64,000 nucleotides of DNA, taken from positions 9,080,660-9,144,659 of the forward strand of contig OZ024887.1 of NCBI GenBank assembly GCA_964017195.1. Direction: 5' to 3'. A program made the translations under genes and the position numbers. This DNA comes from Siderastrea radians (lineage: Eukaryota; Cnidaria; Anthozoa; Scleractinia; Rhizangiidae). How positions within the stretch are numbered: position 1 is the stretch's first letter; each line of letters starts with the position of its first letter. The notes under the pieces were generated by a model, which saw nothing but the letters and a program-made list of their open reading frames with translations, did no database searches and was not told the DNA's origin. Below are positions 23,630-36,200 of the stretch, piece after piece.

Positions 23630-25180
23630 GCTACTGATACTGCTGATAGTTATTTTCGATTTGTAATTGAGTGCGTACAAAAACTGCTGATAAATACCTT
23701 CGATCTCTCATTTTTGTTTTTTAATACTAAAACGATACTTTCGTTTCCTGTTTTCTAACATCCTAGCCTTCCGGTTTCTAGATTTTGTTTTGTTCTTTTG
23801 GCTTTTTCAACATATTATATCTCTCATTGAAATTTTGAGCACTTCTGTCCTTTATGCAAAGCCATAGCGTATTCATTTCGTTGCACATCAAAATTGCGTT
23901 TTTTGATGACCTTATCTTGGTTTCGAATGTTTCATGCATTTAACAATAACACTTTTTCTTTAAGAAGTGACCTTTGAACGTGATTTAAAAGAAAACACCG
24001 AAAGCGAAAAAAACACAAGGTTATATACTGGATTTAGCACTTCAGGCGTTTCATTGTTGTGAGATAAATAACTCTTTTCAAGAGCAAGTACAATTGATTG
24101 CCGAGGTCAGTGTTTTATACAATTTATACTTATTAAAAAGATAAGCATACCATGGTGATCGAATAAGCCTACGAAACTAAGCTATCATACCAGGTTGATT
24201 TGCAAGGGAAGTGAATTAAGACATGATCAGCGAAGCGACGAATTCAAAATTTTAGTATTCACCATTTACAGTCTTTTGTTGTAGATTAACATTCTTACCT
24301 TATACATCCTGTTCTAATATGTGCAAAGTTGACATTAATGTAGTCCAAATATGAGATCAAACCTGGAAAGTTTCAGTTTCAATTTCCTATTTTGGATCGT
24401 AGACTCATAGGATATAACGGGTTTGTAAATCACGGGTGAAAAGGTTTTGGTCTAACATTGTACGTCACATTGTGTTTTACTCACACGTTGTACTTTGCTT
24501 CGCTATACGAGCACGAGATTAAAGAAGTCACGGCACCACATCTCCGAAGTGTTTGACTAAGAACATTAAACTCTGCAAAGTGGTACAATATGATTTTTAA
24601 ACTAAATTAAATGCTACGCCAGATTTTATCGAGTATTAGAGCTTTCTTTTTATTACACTTCTCTCCATGGTTTCTTTTCAGATGATCGACGAGTTACTTC
24701 GCATGTTTGCCCGGGAGAACTTTGGTACTAACAAATATTACCCTGTCTTCCACGGTGAAACGGAGACAACAAAACCTTTGGATCTCATTATTAAACGACC
24801 TCGGTCAATTTGGAAACGACCCTTTGCCAAACTGGAAATGACAATCCTTGCGGGTCTGGAGAAATACGTAGAGAGCGATAAACTCAAAGAGGCCTACCTT
24901 GAAGAAGTCAAATCAAAGATAGTTCTAGAAGAGGTGTTGGAAAAAGGGAAAAATGCCCCAGCCACCAGGTTTGGAAATATTGAAATATTATCCCACTGAA
25001 ATTAAGTGTCTTCCTGTAAGCGGGTGTAAAACATTCATGATGCGTTTATTCCCACTCTACAGCGGTCGAACATTTGGGCATGCATTCGGGAAATGAAGGC
25101 CATTTCCGATTTTTGGTTGCTTTGTATTTTAAAAGGAAAGTGGAAGTGAAATGGCAATGCAAACGTAAACATTTCCCAAC
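23630..25180 (+). repeat. Segmental duplication containing the gasdermin-like 5' region (copy 1)
   Basis: Runs parallel to 59095-60760 in the same orientation: matching text around 23640-23700 and 59105-59165, 23960-24010 and 59420-59470, 24110-24250 and 59560-59660, then the coding exon and its 3' flank. Divergence is moderate with many small indels. Non-coding apart from the exon at 24682-24968. Confidence 0.75.
24682..24968 (+). CDS. Gasdermin-like gene, first coding exon
   Basis: The ATG follows a strong acceptor (TTCTTTTCAG) directly, so a non-coding exon must lie upstream. The 95 codons read MIDELLRMFARENFG, then YYPVFHGETETTKPLDLIIK, then a Lys/Glu-rich helical stretch ending GKNAPATR, with a phase-2 exit at GTTTGG. 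The short MF...NF start, a PV pair and PL-LIIKR-W are typical of gasdermin N-termini; the helical insert after this is not. The duplicated exon at 60223-60509 has the same length and the better donor GTATGG. Eleven of 95 residues differ between the two. Confidence 0.55.
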
Positions 25181-28100
25181 CGTTTTGGTGAGAACTGCGC
25201 ACGCTCAACTTTTTTTGACCACCTATCTCGGTTCTTAAATTTATTCACGAAAGCTGCGTTCTGAACAATGGATGGGCGGGAAATTTCCTCAAGTTGTCCT
25301 GGGGTGTAAGACAAGGCTGCCCCCTTTCCCCCTACTTATTCATTATTTCAGCTGAAATGCTAGCAAATGCTATCCGAGCTAATCCAAATATTAAAGGTAT
25401 TATTGTTAAAAACACCGAAATTAAGTTATGCCAATATGCCGATGACACCACTTTAACACTAGATGGCTCCGAGAAGTCCTTCCAGGAGGCTTTGTCGATG
25501 TTAGAAACATTTGGAAACGTGTCCGGCCTCGGGCTCAATTACAGAAAGACAGAAGCTTTCTGGATAGGCTCAATGTCTAACAGTAAAGTCATTCTCTTTC
25601 CAGAAAAGAACCTCAAATGGCCGGAGCAAAAAGTAAAAGCTTTAGGGGTCTGGTTTTCAAACGACCCACATATATCCCTATCATTGAATCTTCTCGAAAA
25701 ATTGGAAACGGCAAGAAAGTGCCTTACCTCGTGGAGTCTCCGAAGGTTAAGCCTAATCGGGAAAATTGTTGTTTTAAAAAGCCTTGTGGCATCACAGCTA
25801 GTTTATGTTTTGACATCCCTTCAATCCAAAGAGTCTATTATTAGGGAAGTAAATAGCCTTTTCTATGATTTTCTGTGGGACGGAAAAAGCGATAAAATAA
25901 AACGAAAAGTTATGATAAACGACTTTAAAGATGGCGGTCTTAGAATGTTGGACATTGAGTCTTTCAATAAAGCCCTAAAGTGCTCTTGGATTAAAAAATA
26001 TTTGGACGACGAGAACAAAGGCAAATGGAAACTTTTCCTGGATTTGGAATTGGAATGTTTTGGGGGGAAGATGTTTTTTACTTACAACCTGAGCAAAAAT
26101 GACCTTCTAAACCGCGTTCATTTTAAGGACCCATTCTTAAAGGAAGTTCTGAATATCTGGACCGAAGTTAACTTTGAACCCCAGTTAAAATCGGTTGAGC
26201 ATTTCCATTCTCAAACTCTTTGGTTTAATTCGGTGTTTAGAATCGCCAAAAAGACTTTTTTCTATTCTGACTGGTCTAGGAGTGGCATTAATCAAGTCAG
26301 GGATTTGCTAAAAGACGATAACTCCCTTCTCTCGTACCAAGAATTTAAGGCAAAATTTAAATTCACACCGTGCCCTCTCACCTATTGTGGAGTTATTTCT
26401 ATGCTTAAAATAGTCAAAAAGTCTCTGGGAAATAACCCAACGGAAACGATGAAGCACGAACCAATGACCTCTAAGCTAGAAAAGGCAAAAAAAGCAAGTC
26501 AACTCGTATACAAGGTCCTTGTAGAAAAAAAGGGATCTTTACCTGCCAAGAGTCAAGAAAAATGGATGTCGGATTGTAATTGTACCGAGATAAATTGGAA
26601 AGCAGCTTATCTGTTAACCCGCCAGTGTACTAATAGTTCAAGGTTGATTGAGTTTCAATTTAAGCTTTTACATCGGAGAATTCCCACAAATTCCTTTTGC
26701 AAAAAATTGGTTTAAAGGAAAGCGGCAAATGCTCTTTTTGCGGTGTTGAACTTGAAACACTTACTCATCTCTTTTGGGATTGTGATGAAACCCAATGTTT
26801 TTGGTCTAAGGCGTTGGCTGAAAGAATGTAAAGTTGTTCAGGAGTCTTACATTCTAGAGATAACGACGGCTCTGGGCCTCAGGCCAGATACATCGAACTT
26901 GAAGCTACAAATTAACTATTGTCTCCTGCAAGCAAGGTTCTTTGTATGGTGTTGCAAGGTGAAGGGGAAAACTATAAGTTGGATCAATTTTAAGCAAATT
27001 CTCAAAAGAAACTTTGAAATAGAAACAGCAGGCCACCCAAATAAATTGGAATTGAAAAAATGGACCCTTTTGTCCCCCTTCCTGTAGGCTTTTTTGTTTT
27101 TTTTACTTGTTTTTCTGGACGAACGTGACCCCAAGCTCTCTCGCTCTAAACAAGAACATAAGGCAATATATACGGTGTCTATAATGAAAAGCATGACGCA
27201 CGTCTTGCCCCCTCTTCTCTCTTCCTAATTTCTTTTTTCTTTATAATTTAACTTCCGTCTAGTTTCTGCTTTTTGTATTTTTGTCTATTTGTGTATTTGA
27301 GCTTAAAAAGATATTACTGTATATATTTGTAAAGCCTTTGTTGTGTAATGGAATAAAACATCCTATTATTAAAAAAAAAAAAACTTATTCACTTTCATAT
27401 AATTTGGGCGATACTCTGTTTTACCCCTTTTTTCGTTTTTTCTTCTTTTTTCCTTTCAATGTATACATTATACATTAGCAGAAGCCTACGACATTAGACA
27501 ATCGTAAAACTGTGTAACATGGATTGACCACAATAAAAAAGCAAGGCTGATTCCATGGTAGGGAAACTGAGATATTATAAAATCCACTAATTGGAAATCC
27601 ACCGCCTTTCTTCTCCAGGGCGTTACAAAGCCCCAGTTTTGCTTTTTTGTCGCATTTTGGTTCTTTATTACAGGATCCAGTACTTTTATTTTGTTACGGT
27701 GGTCCATTCAAAGTTTATTTGTTTCCAACATGGATTACGTTAACCGGACTGATCGAACAGCCGGCAGGCCAGGGGCTGTTTTCTCGAAACTTCCGATAAC
27801 TTTCCGGGCCCGAAAACTATTTTAGGTGCACATTATTCTCCAATAGCTATACAATTTTTATTGAATTTGAAAGATAAATTTTAATCTTTATAATTTCGTA
27901 AAGCATATCGCTAAGTTTGCGCCAAAAATTACCATTAGCTGGCAAATAAATGAGCTCGAAAAAATATTTACCGGGCCCGGAAAGTTATCGGGAGTTTCGA
28001 GAAACGGGTCCTAGGAGTCTACGTCTGAGACCCTGTTTTCTTATACTCCAGCCATCGGGAAATTGGTCTAGACGCTGGGGAAGTTTGCGGGGTTTACTCT

Positions 28101-30182
28101 ACAGCTGGACGATGATCTGGGAGATTTGCAGCTTGGTAAACTGAGCCAGGAATACATTTCGGATCCAGATCTCTGCGACATACTAGCCAATACAGCTTTG
28201 GACCCTAACAAGATGAACCGTCTTAAAGACAAAAACCTGCTTCTCATAACATCAGTGATATACAGCGAGAGATTTGAAGTGCAAGGCGACAGGAAGCATA
28301 AGGTAGTTTCTTCATTCAGTGGAACTCTTATTTTTTTCTTGCTTACCAGCGAAACGCCCTAACTTGCATAGCAGACACTTACGTTAATGTATCCTGTTTG
28401 ATTTATCAAAAGCGCGAGCAACTGGTCTCCGAACTACTTTTAAATAATTAACTGCAAAAGACTACTGGAACAGTCCATGCAGTCAAAAGGTACTCCTCCT
28501 GTGGGTTTAAATAATGTTTTTTCGTTATCTTTTAGATGCTAATAGGAGTCACCATATTCTTTACGGTGACTTTTTATGTATTATGTTTGTAATTCATAAT
28601 TTTTCACAAATTTTCTAATAATAATAATAATACTAATAACAATAATAATAATAACTGTCTTTATACAGTTATACAGTTAACGTCCCTTTAATTTTTATAT
28701 TAACACATGCCATATTTATGTATATTTTACTGCAAACAGGTTTATACCCGTTGCAATTCTGTAATTATAGACAACGAACAGTCTTTCCTTTTCTCTGGGA
28801 TAGTTGGGCGAGAACCAGCTGCGAAAGCGTGCGAAGTCGTCTACCACGCGGTCACACACGCGAGTCATGTTTCCACGCGTCAGCTGATTTTGGCGCGCAT
28901 TCGCACTTTCTATCCCTAAGCAGACTACGGGATTGCTCTTAGCCTAATCAGTATATGGCAGTATGTTTAAAGCCTTTTTATTTTTATTATAATTTATCAT
29001 TAATGTGATCTGCAGGTGGACGTGGACGCGGATGTTGAACTTCCTGCTCGGCTTGCCAAGATTTTGAAGACAAAGGTGGGTGTTAATTACAAGGAGACTG
29101 TTATCCCTCCTGGAGTGGCTACCAGGAACGTGCGGGGTTCAATTCTGTTCAAGTGCTGCTGTGTTAACAACAATAAAGAGACCAAACGACTGGAGATTCC
29201 GCGAGGGGAGTATATTGGTAAAGGTAATAGGTCTTGGGGTGTGGAGGATTGCAAAAGTGGGACTCGTTGGCCTCTCGGGGTGGAGGATGATGAAGAGAGT
29301 GCGATTGGTGACGAGGCTTTAATGGATCTGGACACGGACGAAACTGATCTGCCAGGTAACAGCCGGAGATAAACATCTTATTCTGTGGTTTTACAGTTAA
29401 GACGGGGCAATATTTTACCCGCGAAGAAGTATTTTTTGGGGCCTTTCAGGACGGAGGAAAATGACTGCGACCACAGTAACTGTAAAACCACGGAGTAACC
29501 TACTTGTTATTCTTTTTCACTTTTCCTGTGACTTATCTCCAACACTCAGCTGTAAACCGGTCAAAAGATGACACAGTAGTGAAATACAATGAAATTAAAG
29601 AAACTGCACTGCAGAACAGTTACTTTGTAATCTTTCTCGCGAGGGAGGTGGCAATCAACGAAATTGCTTATACTCGCAAGGCACAAGCAGTTCAAATCCT
29701 ATGGTGCAGTCTAAAAGGAAAACTTCTCGCGACTCAAACCGTTGACTGCTCTTCCACTCATGTCTAATACTCACGAACGGATCGGCATTTGTAAAGCAGC
29801 CTCACAATCCGTACCATTGGTACAAATGGTAAAAATTGTAGTCGATCCGATCATCTTTTGTAAACTGCATCCCATTAATAGTGATACCAACTGAGAGAGA
29901 GCTGAACCAGTTTGTCCATTGGTGTCAATGGTACAAATGGTAAAAGCAGTGGTCGATTTGTCGCCATTGGTACAAATGGTAAAAAGAGTAGTCGATCCAG
30001 TGAACACGCGAGTCGTGACTTGTAAATAGAATTATTGTCAGTCTTTTTATCCTTCTCAGTAGTTTTTAACAGCAGGACCTGCGCATGCATGCATGCATTG
30101 ATAGCAGATGATGCAGTTATCTTGGATATTATTATAATAATAATAATTATTATTATTATTATTATCATTACTATATTATTAC

Positions 30183-30218
<36 letters not shown>

Positions 30219-33200
30219 ATGCATGTATGTTTTGTTCTTTAGACGTGAGGTGCGAATGAAAATCGTAACACACCGATCGATTACAATTTCACTCTTTAAG
30301 AGAAAATACGCTAGGCGAAGCGGGGAACGCAAATAAACATGCAAAAGCGAACAGAGGAATGATAAATGCATGTATGCTTCGTTCTTTAAAGGTGAGGCGC
30401 GAATTGAAAACCTTAAAACTCAAGGCGAGGGGAATAATTGTTTGCTATCTTTTCAGATAAAACGTGAACAGTTAATAGACTTAAAAAACAGATCTCCCTA
30501 TAATAATGCCCGTGGTGTTTTAAGATGTTATGAAACGCTTTTGGTGTTCTTCGCACACTTTTATAAAGTATATACGCGCCTTACATTAACTTGTAAACAC
30601 TTTTCCATAGGCATTTTAACAAAGTAAATCACCCTCCAAATTTTTTCTTAGCATTTTCAATCCAGCGGGTTAAAAAACCTGGATGATGAGAAGCAATTTA
30701 CCAATGGTAGTAATATCGTTCTGCAAACCTCTAAAACATCTATACACTTACTGGATATTGTCAAAACTGCTCGGGCGATCGTCGAAAATCAAAGAAATTT
30801 GGAAGCACGATAGGCCGCTTGATGTCGCGAAAATTCCATATTTTAATCGTTCTTGGACTTTAATGAACATCAGATTTTTATTTATTTTTTAACTAGACTA
30901 CGTCACGGACGAAGACATTAAGAAGCTGGATACAATAAACAGGGAGATTTTGGTGGCCGAAAACAGCCGAGAGCAGCGTAAAACACGAGCCAGCAAATAT
31001 CTGCAATGGGTAGGTCTAGTGAAATACGGACTTAATTGCACGTACTCTTCGGGTGCTTTCCATTATGCCAGACCGACCGGTCAGAGGCCAGTGGAACTAG
31101 CCACAGGAAAATGGAACGACATTGTTCGAAAGAAACAAAATTTCCAAGCGGACCGGAACGTTTCATTTACGTTTCGACCGAAATTTCGATTTCTCCCTAG
31201 TGAAGTGGGACTGGAAACGAGAAGGCGAAATGGAACGGCAAGTTTCGGTCGGCCTGGACCGACCGGTCAAAGAGGACTACCTGAAGGTGGACCACTTTTT
31301 CCGATGAATTTCCACCTGGACCGAAGCGTTCGATTTATGTTTGAAATTTTGGCAAAATGGAAATTTTGGCAAAATGGAAGGCACCCTTCGTGTCAAAGAC
31401 AGCTGGCGGAGTTGGGTACCAATGTAACATAAAAATGCTACTTACACAGCCAAAATTTATATTAAAGCGCTACTACGACGAAAATTTCTTGTTCTGTTTT
31501 CAACTTTTCTAATGTTCTAATCAGTTTGTCACAAACATGTGACAACAGAAAGGAAAAGACCCAAGTTCCCGAAAAGAGTCGAACCTGTGTCCTTTTGCAC
31601 ACCGAGCTCTAGCTCGAAGCGAGCTTGGCCATATGCAGACCGCAAAGTGACACGGGATAAATCAATGGAAAAAAGCCCTGTCAGGCGCACATGGTTTCTT
31701 TATTTTGTCCCCATATTGTCCCAAGCTCTGATGTTAACCGACTACGAATGATGGTGCACGTCCAGCTCAATTTAAGGAAAGGGAAAATGCTAAACGAACT
31801 AACGAACAAAGCAAGACTGAGGAATTACATTCATTTTTCCAGCAGGAAAACGTTTTTTTTAGGAGGGTGTGTGTTGGGGGATGGAGCTTAACGGAGCAAA
31901 GAGGCTTAAAAATCAAACTTCTGGGCTCATCAGGCTCAAAGTTAACACTCACAAACGCGCAAAATGCAAGCATTTTTGGTTTGTCTTTTGCTTTGGGGGT
32001 GGGGTTAAGAACAGCGAGCCAAAACAAAATCTTCTTTATATGTTTGCCCACAGGCAGCCCAAGCTCAAGTTGTGTGTCATTTGATATTGCAAAATAGCGG
32101 TCATAGCAAAATTATAAGAGTTTGTAGGGGGATATTTGAGATATGCTTTAGAAAACACGAATACTACACAATTCTCAATAAAGATACCTTAACTTACTTC
32201 CATGGTGTCTTAATTGCTGTCTGTGCCCTTACTTTCCCGATTTGTGGCGATTTTTGCGAGTTTTAGCTCCCTCGGTGAACCGTGGGAGCTAGAACTCGCC
32301 ACAAGTAAGATAAGGTATTTTTATTGAGAATTGTGTAGTATTTGTGTTTTCTAAAGCATATCGTACATATCCCCATACAAACACTTATAATTTCGCTATG
32401 ACCGCTATTTCGCAATATCATATGACACACAACTCGAGCTTGGGTCGCCTGTGGTTTGCCAAAAAAATGTTAAAAATTTCTATTGATGTAATGACAAGCT
32501 GTCTTGTCTTGAGCTGTTGTTACGTGATTGTAAAAGAGTAATTATGATTTGTAACATGTTTAGCGAGCATAAAGAATTCTCAGCTTCTACTATCATGAAA
32601 ACACTTCCAGAAGCTTAACAATCTATCGATCAGTAGACTAAAAGCCGGTTAGGAATACACTAGGCAGGTGAATTCCAACCTCGTTCTTTTGCCTTTTTTA
32701 TTCGGGGCCCGGTAATTCGAAAGCCGGTCAATGCTAACCCAGAATTAAAAGTTTACCAAGGTCTCAGTTTCTCTTATTGAAAAGCAGTCTTTTGAAGAAA
32801 AGCAAAGTCAAAAAGTGGGGCAGAAAAGTTTGACGGGAATCCTCACCGCTTGGCGATAAGAGTGAATTAAAATGGACGCTAATCCTGCTTTGAACAACTG
32901 GGCCCAGATTAAAACTTCATGACGCTCACATATTACCATTGCCTATGCATTACCAGGTAGGTAGGTAGCTACATTTGCGAAAAATTATGGTGATCATAAG
33001 ACGTTTTATCCAGTGGAGCAAAATCTTTCTAGCAAATACAAACATTTGTAGGCGCACTAAAGAATTGCGCTCGAAACCTGATGAGATCAGGAGTCTAAAT
33101 AATGCTAAAGATGGGCTCTTATTGGTCACTTCTATTTTAAAATATTCAAATTGTAATTACACAACATACTATTTATATAGAACACAAAAAAGTTTTTGAC

Positions 33201-36200
33201 TATTTCTAATGTCTCTAATGAATCATTCTAAGGACTTCCACACGGCTTGTCTTAATTTGACTCAATCACTCTTGCTTTGTATGCTACAAACTGCTCCCGG
33301 CCCCCTGCTTTTCCTGTGTGTTGGCGGAACAAAATTGCTGACTAGTTTCGGGGCACTATCGTGAAAAATGAAGACTGTCAAAACTGCTGAGGGGTCGGAG
33401 AGTGCGGTGAAAAGCACGCTGAGATGAGTAAAGCGATCTCCATCCCCACCCCCTCGGTAGTTTTGAACTCTTCCCAAACAAACTTACCCAACACAGGGGA
33501 ATATAGGGCATGACTTGCAGTTGTTTAGTAGTATTTCAGCTCGCAGTATAGCATGTTACTGTCTAAAGTGCCAATGAGCAAACGATCCTTATAAACAATA
33601 GCAGACGTGGAAAAGGTCAGCTCATTCCCATCATTCTTGTACACCTCGCGAACCTCGTTATCAGGAAAAGCTATCCCGGATGCAGATGGTTTTCCAAGCT
33701 TGATCGTCAAAACTTGTGAGGGGCTTGGGTGACTGAGATTTTTTGCATGCTCGAGAACATCCACGGCCCGAGGGATTCCCGCAAACCACAAATTTCCCGT
33801 CACTGGATCGACACTGATGTTGTCTACATAGGTTCCAACTTTAATCTCCTGTTCAAAGGAAAAGAAACTAAGATTACGCTTAATTCTTTACCTAACCCGT
33901 TCAATTCCAGAATTAACTTAAGTCATCTAATGCGTTTCCTCGTCTCTACGTAGATGAAACTTTAGCTTAAAAGCGGACCGAATCGAATGAAAGCTATTAA
34001 GGAATACTTCGCCGTATCTCTGTAAAACTTTTAAAGCCGTTTTAAATTTTTAGAATGATGATGAAATTGTAAAGGAAAAAGAAAACAAGTTTAAAAAACC
34101 TACGAGTCAGTCTGATTTTTCTGTGGTGCTGTTTGTTATGTTGAACAAGGTGGTTTTAACTATTGAGATAAAATTTCATTATTATGAAATAATGAGGTGT
34201 CACAATTCAAATGAAAGCTATTATAAACAAATTGCGATTTTGAGACGGCAATTCTGCATTATTTTGACAGCTAGTTGGAAGAAAATATAGTCCGATTGGG
34301 CGGAGTCGAGAAGCGACGGAGCCCAATACAGAGAATATATTTTCTTTCAACGCCGTCAAAGTATAATGCAGAATTGCCGTCTCGAAATCGCAATTTGTTT
34401 CATATCACGATTCAACCGTTTTTCGGGGGAAAGAAAGCAAAACTGGCAATTTCTAGTTCTGGTTGAAAGATAAATTCTTATCGAGTCGTCAAGTGTTGAA
34501 CACGAATGTTTGTACGCGTATAAATCAATTCTTTGTTTGGCAGAAGAATTATGAAAATGCCCCATAAATCAGTGCTTGATACAAGGTAAATTCGAAATTG
34601 CATCTTTACGTAGTTTTCAAGTGTCAGACGTTGGGAAAACAGGTAGCATAACGCAAGCCAACTCAAAGAGCTTTTTGTTCAAAGCTTTTTCAAAAACATA
34701 TGATTGCGATTGCGTGATTAGCACGCACATAGCAACACCGCGACAAAAACAAACTGTTAAAACGAATAAAGAACGCTTTTATCCTCGTCTTACCTTGGCT
34801 TTTCGATCATGTGGATTCTTAAGTTGAATATCGCTTTCCTTATCTCTCAAACTACAATGTAACTTACAGTTCTAGCCGGTTTTTGAAGAGAAAAATTTGA
34901 ATTTTGCTTTGAACGGGAGGAGCCTAACAAACACGGTGCGAAATTTTCAACCAATCACTGGTCCGCTTTTGATACGTCAATACGTAGTGTTATTATTTGG
35001 CTGAACTGGTCCACGCTGAAAAGGAGCTTTCTGATTGGTTCCCTGAGCGGTCCGAGTTTTCCTATACGGACAGCTCGGATGAAACGCTCACGAAAAGATC
35101 TCCCTAAATCGGGTTTTGGCAAATTTTAGAAAAGAGGACAGTTTTGTGAAAAGCCTAAACCTTGTTCTTGCTTTGTTGCCCATAAAATTGGCAAAAAACC
35201 TCTGCGAAAATGACATTTTGAAAATCGTTTGTTGCCTGCTTTCGTCTTTGTAGCGCGCTTACTAACAGAAATACGCTTTGCTGTTCCGGCGCAAATTTGT
35301 AACGAGCCATAATAATAAATCCCTTATTGAACTAGTTTGTCCGGTCCGTATTGGTCTCGCTCTTCGTTCTCGACCAACAGCTTCCCAATACGGACCGAAC
35401 AAGCTAGTTCAATAATATATATCCATTGACGTCTCAAAAGGAATCGAAAGGAACTGAGAATCGTGATACTGAATAGAACATGACTGTGGTGCTGTTTACT
35501 GTGCTGTACAAGGTGGTTCTATCTTTTACTTCATTCTGTGGATCGAATGAAATCCCAAAGTAGTCATTCAATTGAAAGCTACCAAGCAGTGCTTCCCTTA
35601 AGTACAGTTTATAATGATGTAGAAGGTGGTTCTAGTTTTTGAGTCTATGATGAAACGTTTAAAATTGTCTATTCAAATGAAGCTACTGAGCAGTACGCGC
35701 TGCTTTTTATTGCGTTGTACAAGGTTTTTCTACGTTTTGAGTGTTAGCATGAAGTCCTTAAGTATTTCCGTTCAAATCAAAGCTTCTGAGTAGTACTTTC
35801 CTGTTGCGGTTTTTGCGTTTTTGGAATTTATCAATATGAATTTTGTAATCGTCAAAATGACCTCGCAGTATGACACAGAACCAAAAATAGATACGAAATA
35901 ATTTTCATCGGAAGAGACCCATGTATGGAAGATTCGCTCTCTCCCTTCATCCTTCCTTGTAAAAGAGTTAATCATTTCACTTCTATGACAAGCTTTCAAT
36001 GAACAATCAGTGGTTAGAGCGTCCGACCGTTGCACAGAAGGTCACGGGTTCGATTCCCGTCGGGGACTCAGAGTTTTTCTTTGTCCCACCCTTGTGACAT
36101 ATGAATATTCCATCCTTCTTATCTCTTCACCGAGCTTAAAATTTAGCATCTTTCTTTCTTGATCATCAGACACACGCTTTCCAAATTACTGATCCACTAT

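Noticed and set aside
24969..25003. Extension of the first gasdermin-like exon to the stop at 24999
   Set aside because: The paralogue shows a clean GTATGG donor at this point, and the text after it differs in frame between copies, so it is intron read-through.
25072..25150. Candidate missing exon after ACTCTACAG, matched at 60599-60721
   Set aside because: The two copies differ by a five-base indel and the phase required by the first exon meets a stop at once in both.
36007..36070. Possible intact tRNA gene
   Set aside because: The B box and part of the A box are present, but no 5' acceptor strand pairs with the 3' end.
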